Shown: positions 24,302-35,664 of the stretch, piece by piece
Numbering within the stretch: the first letter of the stretch is position 1
How the letters are laid out: each line of letters opens with the position of its first letter
NCBI GenBank assembly: GCA_012976225.1
Contig: JAAVVG010000024.1
Coordinates: 186,001-250,000, forward strand
Direction: 5' to 3'
DNA length: 64,000 nt
From: Golubevia sp. BC0850
Lineage: Eukaryota; Basidiomycota; Exobasidiomycetes; Golubeviales; Golubeviaceae
Notes under the pieces: generated by a model
What the model saw: only the letters and a program-made list of their open reading frames with translations
Told to the model about the DNA's origin: nothing
Databases searched by the model: none
Translations under genes and position numbers: made by a program

Positions 24302-25194
24302 AGGGAAAACACGCCTTAGATCATCGAAAATGACTTCAATCTTCTACATATACCTCACTCAAACTCTCTCGTTCTTTCTCTGTTGTTGTAAATGCCCGTC
24401 ATGCCCGCCGTAGTTTTCATGCTTGTTTGCTGAATCGGATCTCTTTTGTGTTACTTTACTTTCAAATTCTCTGTCAAAAGAACAGCCTAAAGTTCTCGGC
24501 AGTTTCTAAATCGTAAGATAAAAAGGGTGAGGTCAGCAGAACACAGAGGAGAGGCACGGGAAGGGGTAGATGTTGAACCTTTGTCCTCTTCCCGAGGATC
24601 TTCTCCTTCCTACATACACACTTCCTTCGGCAGTCCAGACGCTTGAATCAGCGAGATTCAGGCGTCGATAAAAGAACCTAGACTAGCGGCAAGTATGAAC
24701 CGAAATTTGAAGGGGAGGCTGAGATCACGTGGAATGGTCAAGACCGTTATCCCCTCCTCCAAGTGAGACAGCAATCCTCGAAAAATGAGGTCATCCCGCA
24801 TACTAGCCGATTCCAGATTTTCGTTTTTCAGTCAACACTTGAACCTTTAAAACAAAGACCTGTCGAAAGATTTTCCTTTCTTTCCCTTTCCTACCAACCC
24901 ACTTCTCTTCTACCTCTTCGCCTGCTACTTTTGCTTACTCTGTCCTCTCGTCGACTGGTTCGACATCTTCCATTCTCAATTGCTCAGGAGCAACAAACAA
25001 AGAAACAAGCAAGTCTTGGAACTCTTCAATCTCAGGGGCCCATCCTTTCGCCAAGTCGAATCATCAAACATTGAAAGAGAAATCTAGTTCATCCAGTAAC
25101 TACTCCTCTCTCTCTCTCTCTCTCTCTCTCTATTCTTCAATCCAATTCTTCATCCTTCAAACTTCAAACTTCACTCTCCGCTCATCAACTTTCA
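24302..25194. other. Intergenic with CT-rich leader of the PRM10-like gene
   Basis: A 26-bp CT dinucleotide run lies at 25106-25131, 64 bp before the ATG. An open frame at 24763-25074 has no convincing protein features and ends before the CT run. Nothing else identified. Confidence 0.45.
25106..25131 (+). repeat. CT microsatellite
   Basis: Thirteen CT units in the 5' leader of the PRM10-like gene; such pyrimidine tracts are common in fungal leaders. Confidence 0.9.
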
Positions 25195-28100
25195 ATGTCT
25201 AACCGCCCTCGCTCAAACACCGCCGGATCTTCAAGAGGGGTTCGTTTCAGTGAAGACAACTCTTCACCTGGGATCGACTACGACCTGATGCGCGCTGCAT
25301 TCGCAGACCAAGCTGCTGTTCAAAGTCAACAGCAACCTCAAAAGCAACACCAGCAACAACGTCAGTCTCACCAAGCTCCTCCTCCTCCCACCTTCAACGC
25401 TTCGATCACTCCTCCAGACGGTGAGACCTTCCCTTTTTCACCTGGCTACTCTCTCTCCGCTCCAGCCAGTGCCGAGAATGCTCGTCGAGCTCAACTAGCC
25501 GTCGAAGTCAGTCCTTTGGAGCCATCACCATCATCTTCTCGTGGAAGCAACCAACGTCGTGCTCAAGTCCAAGACGAAGACGAGGATTACAACGACGACG
25601 ATGTTCAATTCCATCTCAAGTCTCCAAAAGGAAGGAGGTCAACCGCTGGAAACATTCAGAACCCTTTCGGAATCCAGGACTCGGAGGATGAAGAGACCGA
25701 CGTTGAGGACAACGAACCAAGGAGTCTCGGAGAGAACGCTGGGCTAGGATCGAGAGCAGCTGCTGCGCCCCACAAGGGGAAAGCACCAGGTCAAGGAGAC
25801 TCGTCTGTATCGTCATCTTCCTCTCGCTCCAAGGCTCCTCCTGTTCCAAAGGATGAGGTCGTCTTACAGAGAGAGCAGGACGAGATCGATGAAGAGGAGG
25901 GAGGACCAAGAAGTCTAAGTGAGAACTCCAGCCTCGGTTCAAGATCCGCAAGTGCTCCAATGAAAGGAATGGGATTCGAGGCTCATCGCTCTGCTTCCAA
26001 CAAGTTCAACCAGATGCCTTCGAGGCCTGAACCTGTCGCCGTTCCAGGTAGCACTCACAGAGGATACAATTCTGGAGCTTCCCCCTTCTCTCCACAATCG
26101 AACCAACAAGCTTTCTCTCCTAGGATGCCAACCTCTCCCTTCTCTCCTCAACAACGTCAGCAATTCAGTGGTCAATTCACGGTCCCATCATCTCCAAAGG
26201 TACCTCACATTCAGACCTACGATCCAACTTCCTCCCCATCCATGGTCGTGCCTTTCTCTCCAAAGGTCACCGCCTCAGGTTCTATCATGTCGCCTTCTCT
26301 CAAGCCATCCTTGGTCCGCAGAGATGTTTCAGTAGAGAACTTCAAGTTGGACGATGGAGACTCTTGCGAGAGAGGAGTGGTCAGGAGAGGTGAAGCCGAA
26401 GACGTCAAGAAGACTTGGGGTGGAGAGAGTGGAAGTGGAATGATGAAGTCACTGGTCGGTCTTTACAGAGGAGCTACCAGTCCGGAGGACAGCTACTCTT
26501 CTGGAAACAAAACTGCAGGTCTAGGATTCAGCGCTCCAGGTCTGCGTCATCAACCGAGCGACAACAGTTTGGACGGTGCAACTCTCAACGAAGGTCAATC
26601 TGGACACACCTACAACAAGGATTCTCAACCTCAACCAACCTACCCTCACTCTTTCTCTCAACAAGCTCCTTTCCCAAGCAAGAACTTTGATCAAGATCAA
26701 GACGCTCCAGACTACAAGCCACCAATTGCTCGTTCCTACACTCAACGTCGTCAGAGCATGGCCTTCATGTTAGGACAAGACGAAGAAGTCATGGACGAGT
26801 ATCATCCGGCTTTTACTGGAACCATCAGAAAGAGCATGCAAGCCAAGAGAGACCGTCAATTCCAACATCGTCGCTCTAGTTGGAGTTCGGAGACTGGGGA
26901 TCCAGAAGTTCCATTCCGTCAACGTCGCAAGTCCACCTCTGCTCGTAGAGCCAGCGTTTCTAGTGCGAAACCTGATGATGACGATGAGGACGAAAAGTAC
27001 ACTCAACCTCGTCGCAAGTCCTTCGATCGTCGTAAGAGTGCCACCACCATCACCAACCACGTCTCTCACGTTCTCTCACGTCAAAAGTTTATTCTCAAGC
27101 TGGCCAAAGCTCTCATGACTTTCGGAGCTCCTTCTCATCGTATTGAGTCTCAGCTCAACGCAACTGCCAACGTCTTGGAAGTGGATGCTCAATTCATTCA
27201 TTTCCCAGGAATGGTCATCGCAGCCTTCGGAGACATCGACAAGCACACTTCGGAAACTCATTTCGTGAAGAGTAGTGGTGGTCTCACTCTTGGACGTCTC
27301 CACGATGTTCACACCGTCTATCGTAAGGTAGTCCACGACGAGATCGGAGTCGCTGAAGGTTCGGAGGAATTGGATATGATGCTCAAAGCCAAGCCTTGCT
27401 ACAACAAATGGCAAAGAATCATCTTGGCTGGTCTTACCTGCTTCGTCATTGCTCCTCTATCATTTGGAGGTTCTTTGATTGATGCTTGTATTGCAGCCTG
27501 TTACGGATGTGGTCTCACTTTCCTTCAGCTCCACGCTGCGAAGAAGAATGCCATGTACTCCAACGTCTTTGAGATCTCAGTAGCCATCATCATCTCTTTC
27601 ATCTCGAGAGCTTTGAGTACTACTGGAATCTTCTGCTACCAAGCCATCGCTTCTTCCGGAGTCATTTTGGTCCTTCCAGGTTACATCATTCGTGAGTATC
27701 ATTTGAGTTGACTACCGCGCTCGAATGTAGTTTAGATTCGCTTCCGTTCTCTTATTGACCCTCTTCGTATCTTCTATCTGTCTTCTCTCATCAGTTTGTG
27801 GATCTCTCGAGTTGGCTTCCAAGAACATGATCGCTGGATCCGTTCGAATGGTCTACGCCATCATCTACTCGCTCTTCTTAGGTTTCGGAATCGCCATTGG
27901 ATCCGATCTCTACTTCGTCTTGGATCCTCACGCCAGAGCTGAACAATGGGTTCCACTCGACTCTGCTACCGAAGTCAAAGGAGCTTTCACCATGTCCAAC
28001 GAAACGATGCCTCTGTGGGAAGGAACCTTCTCCTTCTCTAACGGAACCAAAAACAAGCTCAACACCGGATCCATCAACTGTGAAAGAGAAGCCGACTGGC

Positions 28101-28591
28101 CTTGGTACAGACAGGAGATTTCACCTTGGTTCAACTTCCTCTTCGTACCTTTGTTCTCGATCCTACTCTGCTTCAACAACCTTCAACCTTGGAAATCTCG
28201 TCACTTGCCAGTCATGGTCTTCATCGCCTGTGTGGGTTACGTAGCCAACATGACCGCCAACCACTACGTCTTCAACCGTTCCGATGTCGTCTCGGCCATT
28301 GGATCCTTCGTCATTGGTGTCTTGGGTAACGCCTACTCGAGAATCTTCAGGGGAACTGCTTTCACTGCCATGGCTGTCGCCGTCCTCTTCTTGGTCCCTT
28401 CTGGTATGGCCATGGCTGGAGGTTTGGCTATGACTTACAAGAACTCGGATGGAGATCTTTACTCGAACGGTTTGACCATTGGTTTCAGAATGGTGGAAGT
28501 CGCCATCGGTATTACTGTGGGACTCTTCGGTTCTGCTCTAGTGGTTTACAGTTTCGGAAGAAGAAAGGGAGCTGCTCTCTTCGCTTTCTAA
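25195..28591 (+). CDS. PRM10/ThrE-family multipass membrane protein (DUF1212)
   Basis: Exons 25195-27691 and 27795-28591 give 1097 residues in phase. The first 620 residues are a polar, Ser/Gln/Pro-rich, probably disordered region with several RRKS-type basic-Ser sites that could be kinase targets. From about residue 625 comes the ThrE-type domain: FILKLAKALMTFGAPSHRIE, LGRLHDVHTVYRKV, then a run of about ten hydrophobic segments across the intron, ending LFGSALVVYSFGRRKG. The two ThrE halves (cytosolic helical lead and membrane core) are in the order of fungal pheromone-regulated membrane protein 10. By homology with bacterial ThrE it may export amino acids, most likely at the vacuole or plasma membrane; that is inference. 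Convergent with the phosphodiesterase gene. Confidence 0.88.
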
Positions 28592-29228
28592 ACATTCTCT
28601 CTTCCCATCACCTTTTCTCTTTCTCTCCGTTTTCTGTTCATCACTTCATCCTAGCAAGACTTCATTCGTCTCTCCCACTCATACGTACACCATTCTGTCG
28701 ACATCTTTTCTCTTTTGTTGGAACTCATACCTCCCTGCAAAAAAAATCACGCTCTTTCTTTGTAATTTAGCACTTTACACTTTCCTATTCAGAGTAGCAA
28801 CTCCCTCTAGTAGTATCACTTTCCTTTTAATCTCATTTTTCAAGATTCGCTGTGCGACATCTTTATTTTCCCTTCGTTTTCGCAGCCACACACACTTCAG
28901 TAAAGAGAAGGTTGTTAACGAATGCGATTGGGATTGCGACACGAAGACAAGATTGATTTTTATACCTATAGAATACAAGAGAGAGAGACAAGAGACCTGT
29001 GAGAAGAGGAGTGGGGGCTGAGAGGGAGGCTTGGTTTGAAGATTAATGAGAAACCTGATTGTTTTGTTAAGAGATGAGGAGAAAGGAAGAGAAGAGAGAG
29101 AAGAGCCCTTGGAGATTGAAACCGGAATTAGAGATATTTGAGACTTTCGGAAGATATTCAGAAACAGAGCGATTGAGAACTAATGCAAAACCGAAGAGAC
29201 CAGCGACCGAGCATAAACCGCTTCTTAA
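28592..29228. other. Convergent intergenic region
   Basis: 3' flanks of the PRM10-like (+) and phosphodiesterase (-) genes. The poly-A stretch at 28739-28746 and AT-rich sequence after it are in keeping with 3' ends. No coding frame supported. Confidence 0.45.
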
Positions 29229-32041
29229 TTAACACTCTGCGAGAAGGAGGAAACCAGTGAAGTAGAACGAAGTCAGTGAAGGGTCTCTTTCGCACCTCTT
29301 TACTTCTCTCGAGAACTTCGAGAACACTCACCGATTCGCATTCCTTGTTCTGCCATTTCAAATCTGACACCCAATCCACCTTCAGGATCCGCCTCGACCT
29401 CCCTCAATTCCTGTAAGATTCTATCTTGCATAGATCTTGGATCCACGGCTCTGGCATTGTCGTCATTTTTGCTGTTGATGCTGCTGGTCGTGGAGTCTTT
29501 CCTTCCAGAAGTAGACGAGTTGGAAGTGTTGGGAGGTCGAGCGTAGCTTGGGAACAAAGCGGTCTTGACGTGGATGATAACCACAGCCAATCCTTTCAGA
29601 GTTGAGAGCATCTCTTCGTCCGAGATCCCAGCTCCAGCCCCACCTCTGACCACCGCCATTGGAGAAGGAGGGATGGTCAGGAGGTTGTTCCCATTCTTCT
29701 GAAGAGATCTTCTTTTCTCTAGAATGACGTATCTTGCCAGAGTCCGAAGCTCTTGATAAAGATGAGTGACCGAGAGATGGCCGTAGAGAAATTCGGTAGG
29801 GTGAGAAGCCTGGATGGAGAGGTGAGAGGAAGAAGAAAACTTCAGAAGAGTGTTTACGAAGGGGACAAAACGATAGAATCATCTCTACTCACAGGAAAAC
29901 TGCACTCTAGGAAAACAGTGTTGAGCTTTCCTTGGACGAATCGCTTCGCAGCATGTTGCCAAACGATGTGGTTTCGAGGAGATTGAGAAATACAATCTGG
30001 CTCGACGTCTCCAAAGAACTGAAGGGGGGGAGGGGAAGAGAGAAAACATCGTATCGGCGTCAGAGAGAAGAAATCTGGCTTGAAGAACTTTGCAAGTATG
30101 CTCACCAAGACCTCTTTCCCAGTCCTTTCATGCCTGATGAAGAAGGCTGTCGAGTCTAAAGCTGGAGGACTCTTATCCACGCTGACTCTTCGGCGCATTC
30201 CACCAGGTTTGTGAGAAGGTGTCCCTGCTTCCTCCAAGGGACCAGCCCCAGGCTTTGAGAGGTTCCCGATTGCAGCTTTCTCGGATCCTTGCGCGGTGCG
30301 AGGTCGCCTAGTCTTGCGTGTAGCAGTTGGTGGATTAGCAGAGCTGGACTTGACTCTTGGAGTTTGGAAAGAAGAAGTAGGAGGAGCTGAAGCTAAAGGC
30401 GTTGGAGGTAAAGAAGGCAAGCTTCCTCCATGTTCGTCTTCTGAACCAGGGTTCGTACTTGGACTTGGAGACGTGCCTCTTTCGGTTTCCGCTGGGGTTC
30501 CAGAAGTAGAAGAAGGTTCCAAAGTAGCAGATGGGGCGAAGGGACTAGTAAAGACAGGCCTCTCGCCAGGTGGAAGAAGGGAAGAAGTTGAGGGCCCAAT
30601 CGGTCCACCAAAAGAGTTTCCAGATCCATTCGACGATCTTCTTTCGGGCTCGTCTGAGCTACTTCCCATCCTGAACATTTGCTGAGCTGAAATAGCGCCA
30701 CTGAGAGGCAGAGAGTAGCGTTTGCTGAAGTAGGCTGCTTCAGGGCTGGAGGTTGGGTAACTTGGGGTTGGAGTCGGCGGAGCAGGAGGAACAGCTGGAT
30801 TCAAACCATGCGATAGAGCGAATGGTAGGACTGTCAATACTTCTGACAACGAAGTTGGCCGCTGAGCTTCGAGACTGAAAAGAGAAGAATCGGGCGGGAA
30901 GAAGGCCGAGAGGGTTCAGCTTCAATTCAACCAGGTCGAGCGATATAGACTTCAGAAACAAGGAGGTAGCTTACCTTCGCATGTGATAGACCGTATGTGG
31001 CTCATCTTCTTTCCAACTAGCCAGCTTGGGCCAAATTTTTCCATTGAACAGATCCATGATGTTCTCCAAAGTGGGAGTCAATCCATAGACGGATCTCTTG
31101 CCGGGAAGGCTTGCAGAAGAGAGAACGAGTCCTAGGATATGATCCAAATGAGCATGAGAGATCAGGAAAGACTTGGCAAAAGAACCTATCAGACCTGCTC
31201 TCAGAGCTGGAGAATCCAAATCGCGAGGGAAGTCGAAGTCATGAAAGGCAGAGTTGGGACCTGTCCTCTCGCAGACATGCTTCAAGGCGCCGAGCCAGGA
31301 TCCTGAGGGAATAAAGGAGGGGGAAAGTTAGTATAAGATATCGACTCTCACAGAGCCATTTGGCAGAAAGACAAAGGCCTCGGGGATGGAGAGGTCTCTG
31401 ACTTGACCCTGCTCTATCTCTCCTTCCTCTATCTGTGACCCCAGCCATCCTCTCTCTCTCCCCTCTCGATGCTACTCACCACCTTCGACTACTACAGTAC
31501 CAGCTTGCCAAGGCATGTCTGCAGGTTTCACTAGATAACAAGAGCAATCGCCTTCCAAAGGGCCACCTCCCACTCCCAAGCAAACGAAGGTGAAGCTTGG
31601 CTTCTGATATTGAGGTTGTAGTTGAAGATGAACTGGACCATCGTTGGCAGAGATTGGAGAGAAGTTCAAGTTAGATTGTTGAGGAGGAGAAGAAGGAAAA
31701 GAATTGAAAGAATTCGAGTTGGAGTTGTTGGATGAGGAAGAGGAGGATTGGATTGGATGAAGGTTCTGCATTGAAGGAGGAGATCCTGGTAACCTCGTTG
31801 ACTTTGAAGTTGGAGTGTTAGTCGCAGTGCTTGGGCCTGTGCTTGTGCTTGCGTTCGTTGGACTTATGGGAATCGAATGATTAGAAGAAACGAAAGGTTG
31901 ATTCGGGGAAGTGTAAGAGGGTAGGTAACTGGAAGAGTGCTGCTGCTGATAAGCTTGCTCGGCTCGAGGGACAGGCTGCTGCTGTTGCTGCTTTGAAGAG
32001 CTGTTGCTGGTCTTTCGATTAGAGAATGGATTGGAAACCAT
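29229..32041 (-). CDS. PDE1: Class II (PDE1-type) 3',5'-cyclic-nucleotide phosphodiesterase, 6 exons
   Basis: Exons 32041-31480, 31302-30975, 30874-30106, 30018-29893, 29809-29332 and 29236-29229 give 756 residues in phase. The first 150 residues are Gln/Ser/Asn-rich. The metallo-beta-lactamase-fold core begins FTFVCLGVGGGPLEGDCSCYL and contains the class II signature SHAHLDHILGL (metal-binding His and Asp). FFGDVEPD, LNTVFLECSFP and FLYGHLSVTHLYQEL follow, as in fungal PDE1, which hydrolyses cAMP and tunes PKA signalling. A long Ser/Pro-rich insert (about 30850-30200) separates the two halves. The last exon is eight nucleotides (completing GMRIEC). The first 503 coding bases lie inside the 2,089-bp inverted duplication, and a second, truncated copy of them is at 47774-48276. 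Confidence 0.9.
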
Positions 32042-33627
32042 GGCAGAGCTCTGTCCTTGATTCCTTTGACCTCTTTTGAAGATGGGATGGGTTGAAAGAC
32101 AGAGGAGGAGGAGGAGTCTCTCGATCTCTCTCTGGGCTTGTGCTGCTGCAGCTCGTGGGCTCCGCTCAAGAACTTCGGTGCTCAATATCGATTTTCATCG
32201 ACTTGATCCTCGCTCTCTCTAAGAGCAAAGTAAGAGTAAATCATCCGAATTGGCTAGTAGGTAGTGAGAGTCTATTTCTTTATTTCATGTCGATTCGTTT
32301 TGTTATTTACAGGTACAGCACTCGCGATTCTCTCCCCTCTTTCCACTCCCAATCTTATCTAATAAGCATCTTACAACGAACAGAAACCAAGTTGGACCAA
32401 ACTAATAGAGGAAAGCATGACAGATGAGGAATAAAGAGGAACGAGGAACGGGAAAGAGGCGACGAGACCAAGGGGGTTCGTTCTGAGAACCGCCTTCTCC
32501 TTTTTTGATGTTTTTTTTGGATTTTATTTTTTTCATTTTTTTGACTTTTTGAAGAACGGAAGTCTATCTCTATCTGGAACGAGAAGGTATAGGTGAAGGA
32601 GAAAGGAGAGAGAGAAGGTTGCGAGATAGTCTCTTGCTCGCAATGGAATCGGTTCCTCTGGGAGGTCGATCAGGCTGCGGAAGCAGTCAACTCCTTTTTG
32701 GTTGAGGCAGTGTTGACTGGTAGATGACGAGGAAGTAGAGAAGGCCAGGATGGTCAGTTTCAATTCGAATACACAGGGGAGGTGTCCTAGGTCTTCTTAC
32801 TCACAATTTCGAGTCTTGATCCCTCCAGTCTTTGGAAGTAAAGTTGACCCCTGAAGTTCAGCATCAATCTCACTAGCACAAGCTCTACCTTCTTGGATTC
32901 CCCACACTACTAAAGATTGACCGCGACGACAGTCTCCAGCGGCCCAGACCTTGTCGACGCTGGTACGATAAGGGCGAGATCCCTTGAGATCGTCAGCCTT
33001 GATGTTGGATCGTCCGTCCTGTTTGAAGGAAATTCAGAGGAAGAAAAAAGGTCAGAGATTGACTTTGGTTAGGATCAACCACCAACAAGGAACAGGTGGT
33101 TGTGAAGGAGACAACGAATCTCATCTTCATGTGAACTGACCTGTTCGATTCCCATAGTCTTGAGAGCAGCGTCCTCTGGTCCGAGGAAACCCAGACACAA
33201 GAAGCAGAGCTCGGCAGGGTAGAACTCTTCCGAACCTGGAACCTTGTTCATGGACCACCTGGAGGAGAAGGGGGAAGGCGAGGGAGAGAGGGGTCAGAAA
33301 GAGATTCCACTTGATTATCATACGATCAATCACTCAAAAAGTAACGACAGCTGATGATCAGAACACTCACTTTCCACTGGCATCCTTGTCCCACTGAACA
33401 CGAACGGTGTTGAGACCCTTGAGGTTTCCTTCTTCGTCCTTCTCGAAAGAGGTCGTGGAGATCTGGAACTCTCTTGGATCCTTTCCGAACTTGTCCTCGA
33501 CTTCGTTGTGACCGTAATCACGACGGAAGATACGAGGCCATTGAGGCCAAGGATTGTCCTTGGCACGAGACTCAGGTGGCTGAGGAAGCAGCTCGAAGTT
33601 GACGACCGACTTGGCTCCGTGACGAAC
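31539..33627 (-). repeat. Inverted duplication, left copy (2,089 bp)
   Basis: Read on the minus strand, this segment is the same sequence as 46188-48276 on the plus strand. Both copies are exactly 2,089 bp. I compared coding, intron and intergenic stretches spread over the copies and saw no difference. The left copy contains the GLT1 3' end, the GLT1-PDE1 spacer and the first 503 coding bases of the intact PDE1. Confidence 0.95.
32670..33627 (-). pseudogene. GLT1 3' fragment (about codons 1947-2157), promoterless
   Basis: The fragment carries the end of GLT1 exon 5 (33627-33371), exon 6 (33258-33141), exon 7 (33018-32805) and the proposed last exon (32716-32670), with intact introns. It encodes part of the C-terminal FAD/NAD(P)-binding region, starting in [14 protein letters not shown]. 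There is no upstream exon and no recognisable start, so it cannot make glutamate synthase. Beyond 33627 homology to GLT1 stops abruptly. It is a by-product of the inverted duplication, not an independent decayed gene. Confidence 0.9.
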
Positions 33628-33656
33628 CATCTAGGACACACTACAGCAGTTCTTGT

Positions 33657-33676
33657 GACCCCCGTTCTGGGGGGTC
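33657..33676. repeat. GC-rich hairpin, arms GACCCCC/GGGGGTC
   Basis: Perfect 7-bp arms with a 6-base loop, preceded by TTGT. It starts 30 bp outside the end of the left duplication copy. Confidence 0.7.
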
Positions 33677-34951
33677 GATGAGCTCTGGTTCGGGGTGTTG
33701 GGGCTCTTTCTAGCAACTTTGACAGGTCCCACTAGAAAAACGATATAACCCAAGATTCAGAAGAAAAGTTTGAAGGCTAGTTTGCCCCATCAGAATCACG
33801 TTGAGTTGCATCTTACTCTATTGATTTTGGAGCGGTCACACCTACTCTTTATGAGGCTAATTTCGGCGTCTAGCTTCAATTTTTGCCTTTAGTTTTTTCA
33901 GTATGATACAAACAAAACTTGAGAACCACTATTGGAAGTTGGTAGATCCATGTGTTCCAGAAGATCCATAGGGTTTCCATTTGGGACTTTCTTCGGAATA
34001 GCGTCTGAAACGGAGAAAAAGATTCATCTCCAATCTTCAACATTTCCATGAATATTTAAAAGAGCATCTTGAATTTCAAAGTCTGCCGTCAAAAGCCGTT
34101 TTGGAGGCTGAGTAATTTCACAGCCTGGACTGGAAGTTGAGCCTTTGGTGGCGTAGGCTCTGCAGAGTGGCAAAACGTCAAAAGACAGGCACTCAACCTT
34201 TCGTGCCTTGGTCGGATCTTACTCAAGACCGATTAGACAGAAGTTAATCATTTGTTGCTTGGTTTCAGAGAATTTGGAAAGTTTTAGAACACAGAGGGTA
34301 CCTCTCTCGGCTCAAGCTTTAGAGATCCTCACCAGGCCACGGGTGCAGCCACTGTTACCGACACCTCACATTCTCGAGAGGTTGCTTGAGCATCTCACAT
34401 GTATTCTAAGAGACTTCTCATCATTCAATGACTAAAGAAGACCGTCAACAATAGAAACAAGATGCCATGGATGTTGCTTGTCCCCGTCTTTCCCCTGTGA
34501 CGGAAACAATTCCCACTCTCTCGGAACAGTCATTTCTAATGTCAGCATGGAGCTGGTGTAGCTCTCCTCCTAAATATCTTATCATCTACATAGAGTGATC
34601 TGTGATATTGTGAGACTTGCCTAGGAACAAGACGCCAGAGAAAGCACTCTGCATGGGCCTCAACTTTGGAGTTGAAGCCTTGATGAAGGGAGCCCAAAGT
34701 ACAAATCCTTGGGTTCCGTTTGGTCTAACTGGCAAGGAATCTTTTTTCAAGATGTAGGTAATGTTGTGAGGCAATTTGCGAATTTCACATCCGATCGAAA
34801 GGGTTAGTGTGTCAGTCCTAAGATACACAGCTCTCTCGAATCGAGAGTGACAAGATCTATTGGAAAAACAGAGAAGCATGGGTGCTAAACCCATTCATTC
34901 CAGAATTTGGAACATTTGATCGCTGCGAGGCGATCTATTAGACTAAGGCTA

Positions 34952-35300
34952 CTCTCAGTCGATTTCGAAGCAGCAAATTGACTCAGAGCTCCCAAACTGT
35001 CCCCTGACTGACCCCTCTCACTCCACTCGATATTTCAGAATTGAATCAGAGATCCAAGGGCTGGCTGTTGACCTAGGCTCTCTCACGCGATTTAGACTTT
35101 CAGATTGACTCAGCTCATTTGGACTGTGAGACTGTCTCTCGATTTGGAGGTTCAAAGTCGACTGAGAACCGTACGCTCTAAAGACTGTGACCTCTCTCAC
35201 TCAAATTTACTGCTTTGAGATCAACTGAGAGCCCTCAAGCTTCTTCTGATCATCGAGGGTCTCTCACTCGATTTCATGGTTCTAGAATCGACTGAGAGCT
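34952..35300. repeat. Array of six degenerate palindromic repeats
   Basis: Six units begin near 34952, 35014, 35078, 35135, 35192 and 35260. Each runs from a CTCTCACTCGATTT-like left arm to an ATCGACTGAGAGC-like right arm, so each unit is an imperfect inverted repeat of about 38-45 bp; the period is about 55-68 bp. The sixth unit is the cleanest; the others differ by substitutions and small length changes. Confidence 0.7.
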
Positions 35301-35425
35301 CGGATTTCCACCTCTTCTTTTCTGAAAGCATCGTATTTAAAGCAAAAAGTTGACGATGGAGCCGAAGTTTCGAGGCAGCTTTATAAGTAGAATCATCTCA
35401 AAGGTTCTCCCCGCAGGAGTCTGTG

Positions 35426-35444
35426 ACCCCCTACGTAGGGGGGT
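35426..35444. repeat. GC-rich palindrome CCCCCTACGTAGGGGG
   Basis: A 16-bp perfect palindrome (35427-35442) flanked by A and by GT, preceded by CTGTG. It shares the TGTGACCCCC...GGGGGG form with the hairpin at 33657-33676. Confidence 0.75.
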
Positions 35445-35664
35445 GTATAATTCCGACGTTGAAATCGAGGCTGTGAAGTAAAAGAGTGACAGTGAGAGAC
35501 CAACGAATGAATGAAGAGGAGAAACAATGCGTCCGACCATGAAGGGGAGCGGGAACGGAGAAGGGACAAAGAGGCCGGAGGGAAAGTAGTAAAAGAAAAG
35601 GGTTGAAACGAAACCGACAAGACTTAGGAAGAGAACTTGTGCACAAACTTATCAGAAACGTCGT

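Larger units (their letters stand above)
33628..35664. other. Gene-poor segment next to the duplication breakpoint
   Basis: About 2 kb with no supportable gene. The largest frames (34586-34894 minus, 34208-34435 plus) have no recognisable motif or splice partner. It contains two GC-rich hairpins (33657-33676 and 35426-35444) and a degenerate repeat array (34952-35300). It could hold an eroded mobile element, but I found no transposase or polymerase frame. Confidence 0.5.

Noticed and set aside
25541-27414. Long frames antisense to the PRM10-like gene
   Set aside because: Shadows of a strongly biased coding sequence; no domain or splice structure of their own.
33628-35664. Intact mobile element between the hairpins
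   Set aside because: No transposase, reverse transcriptase or integrase frame and no clear terminal inverted repeats with target-site duplications; hairpins alone are insufficient.
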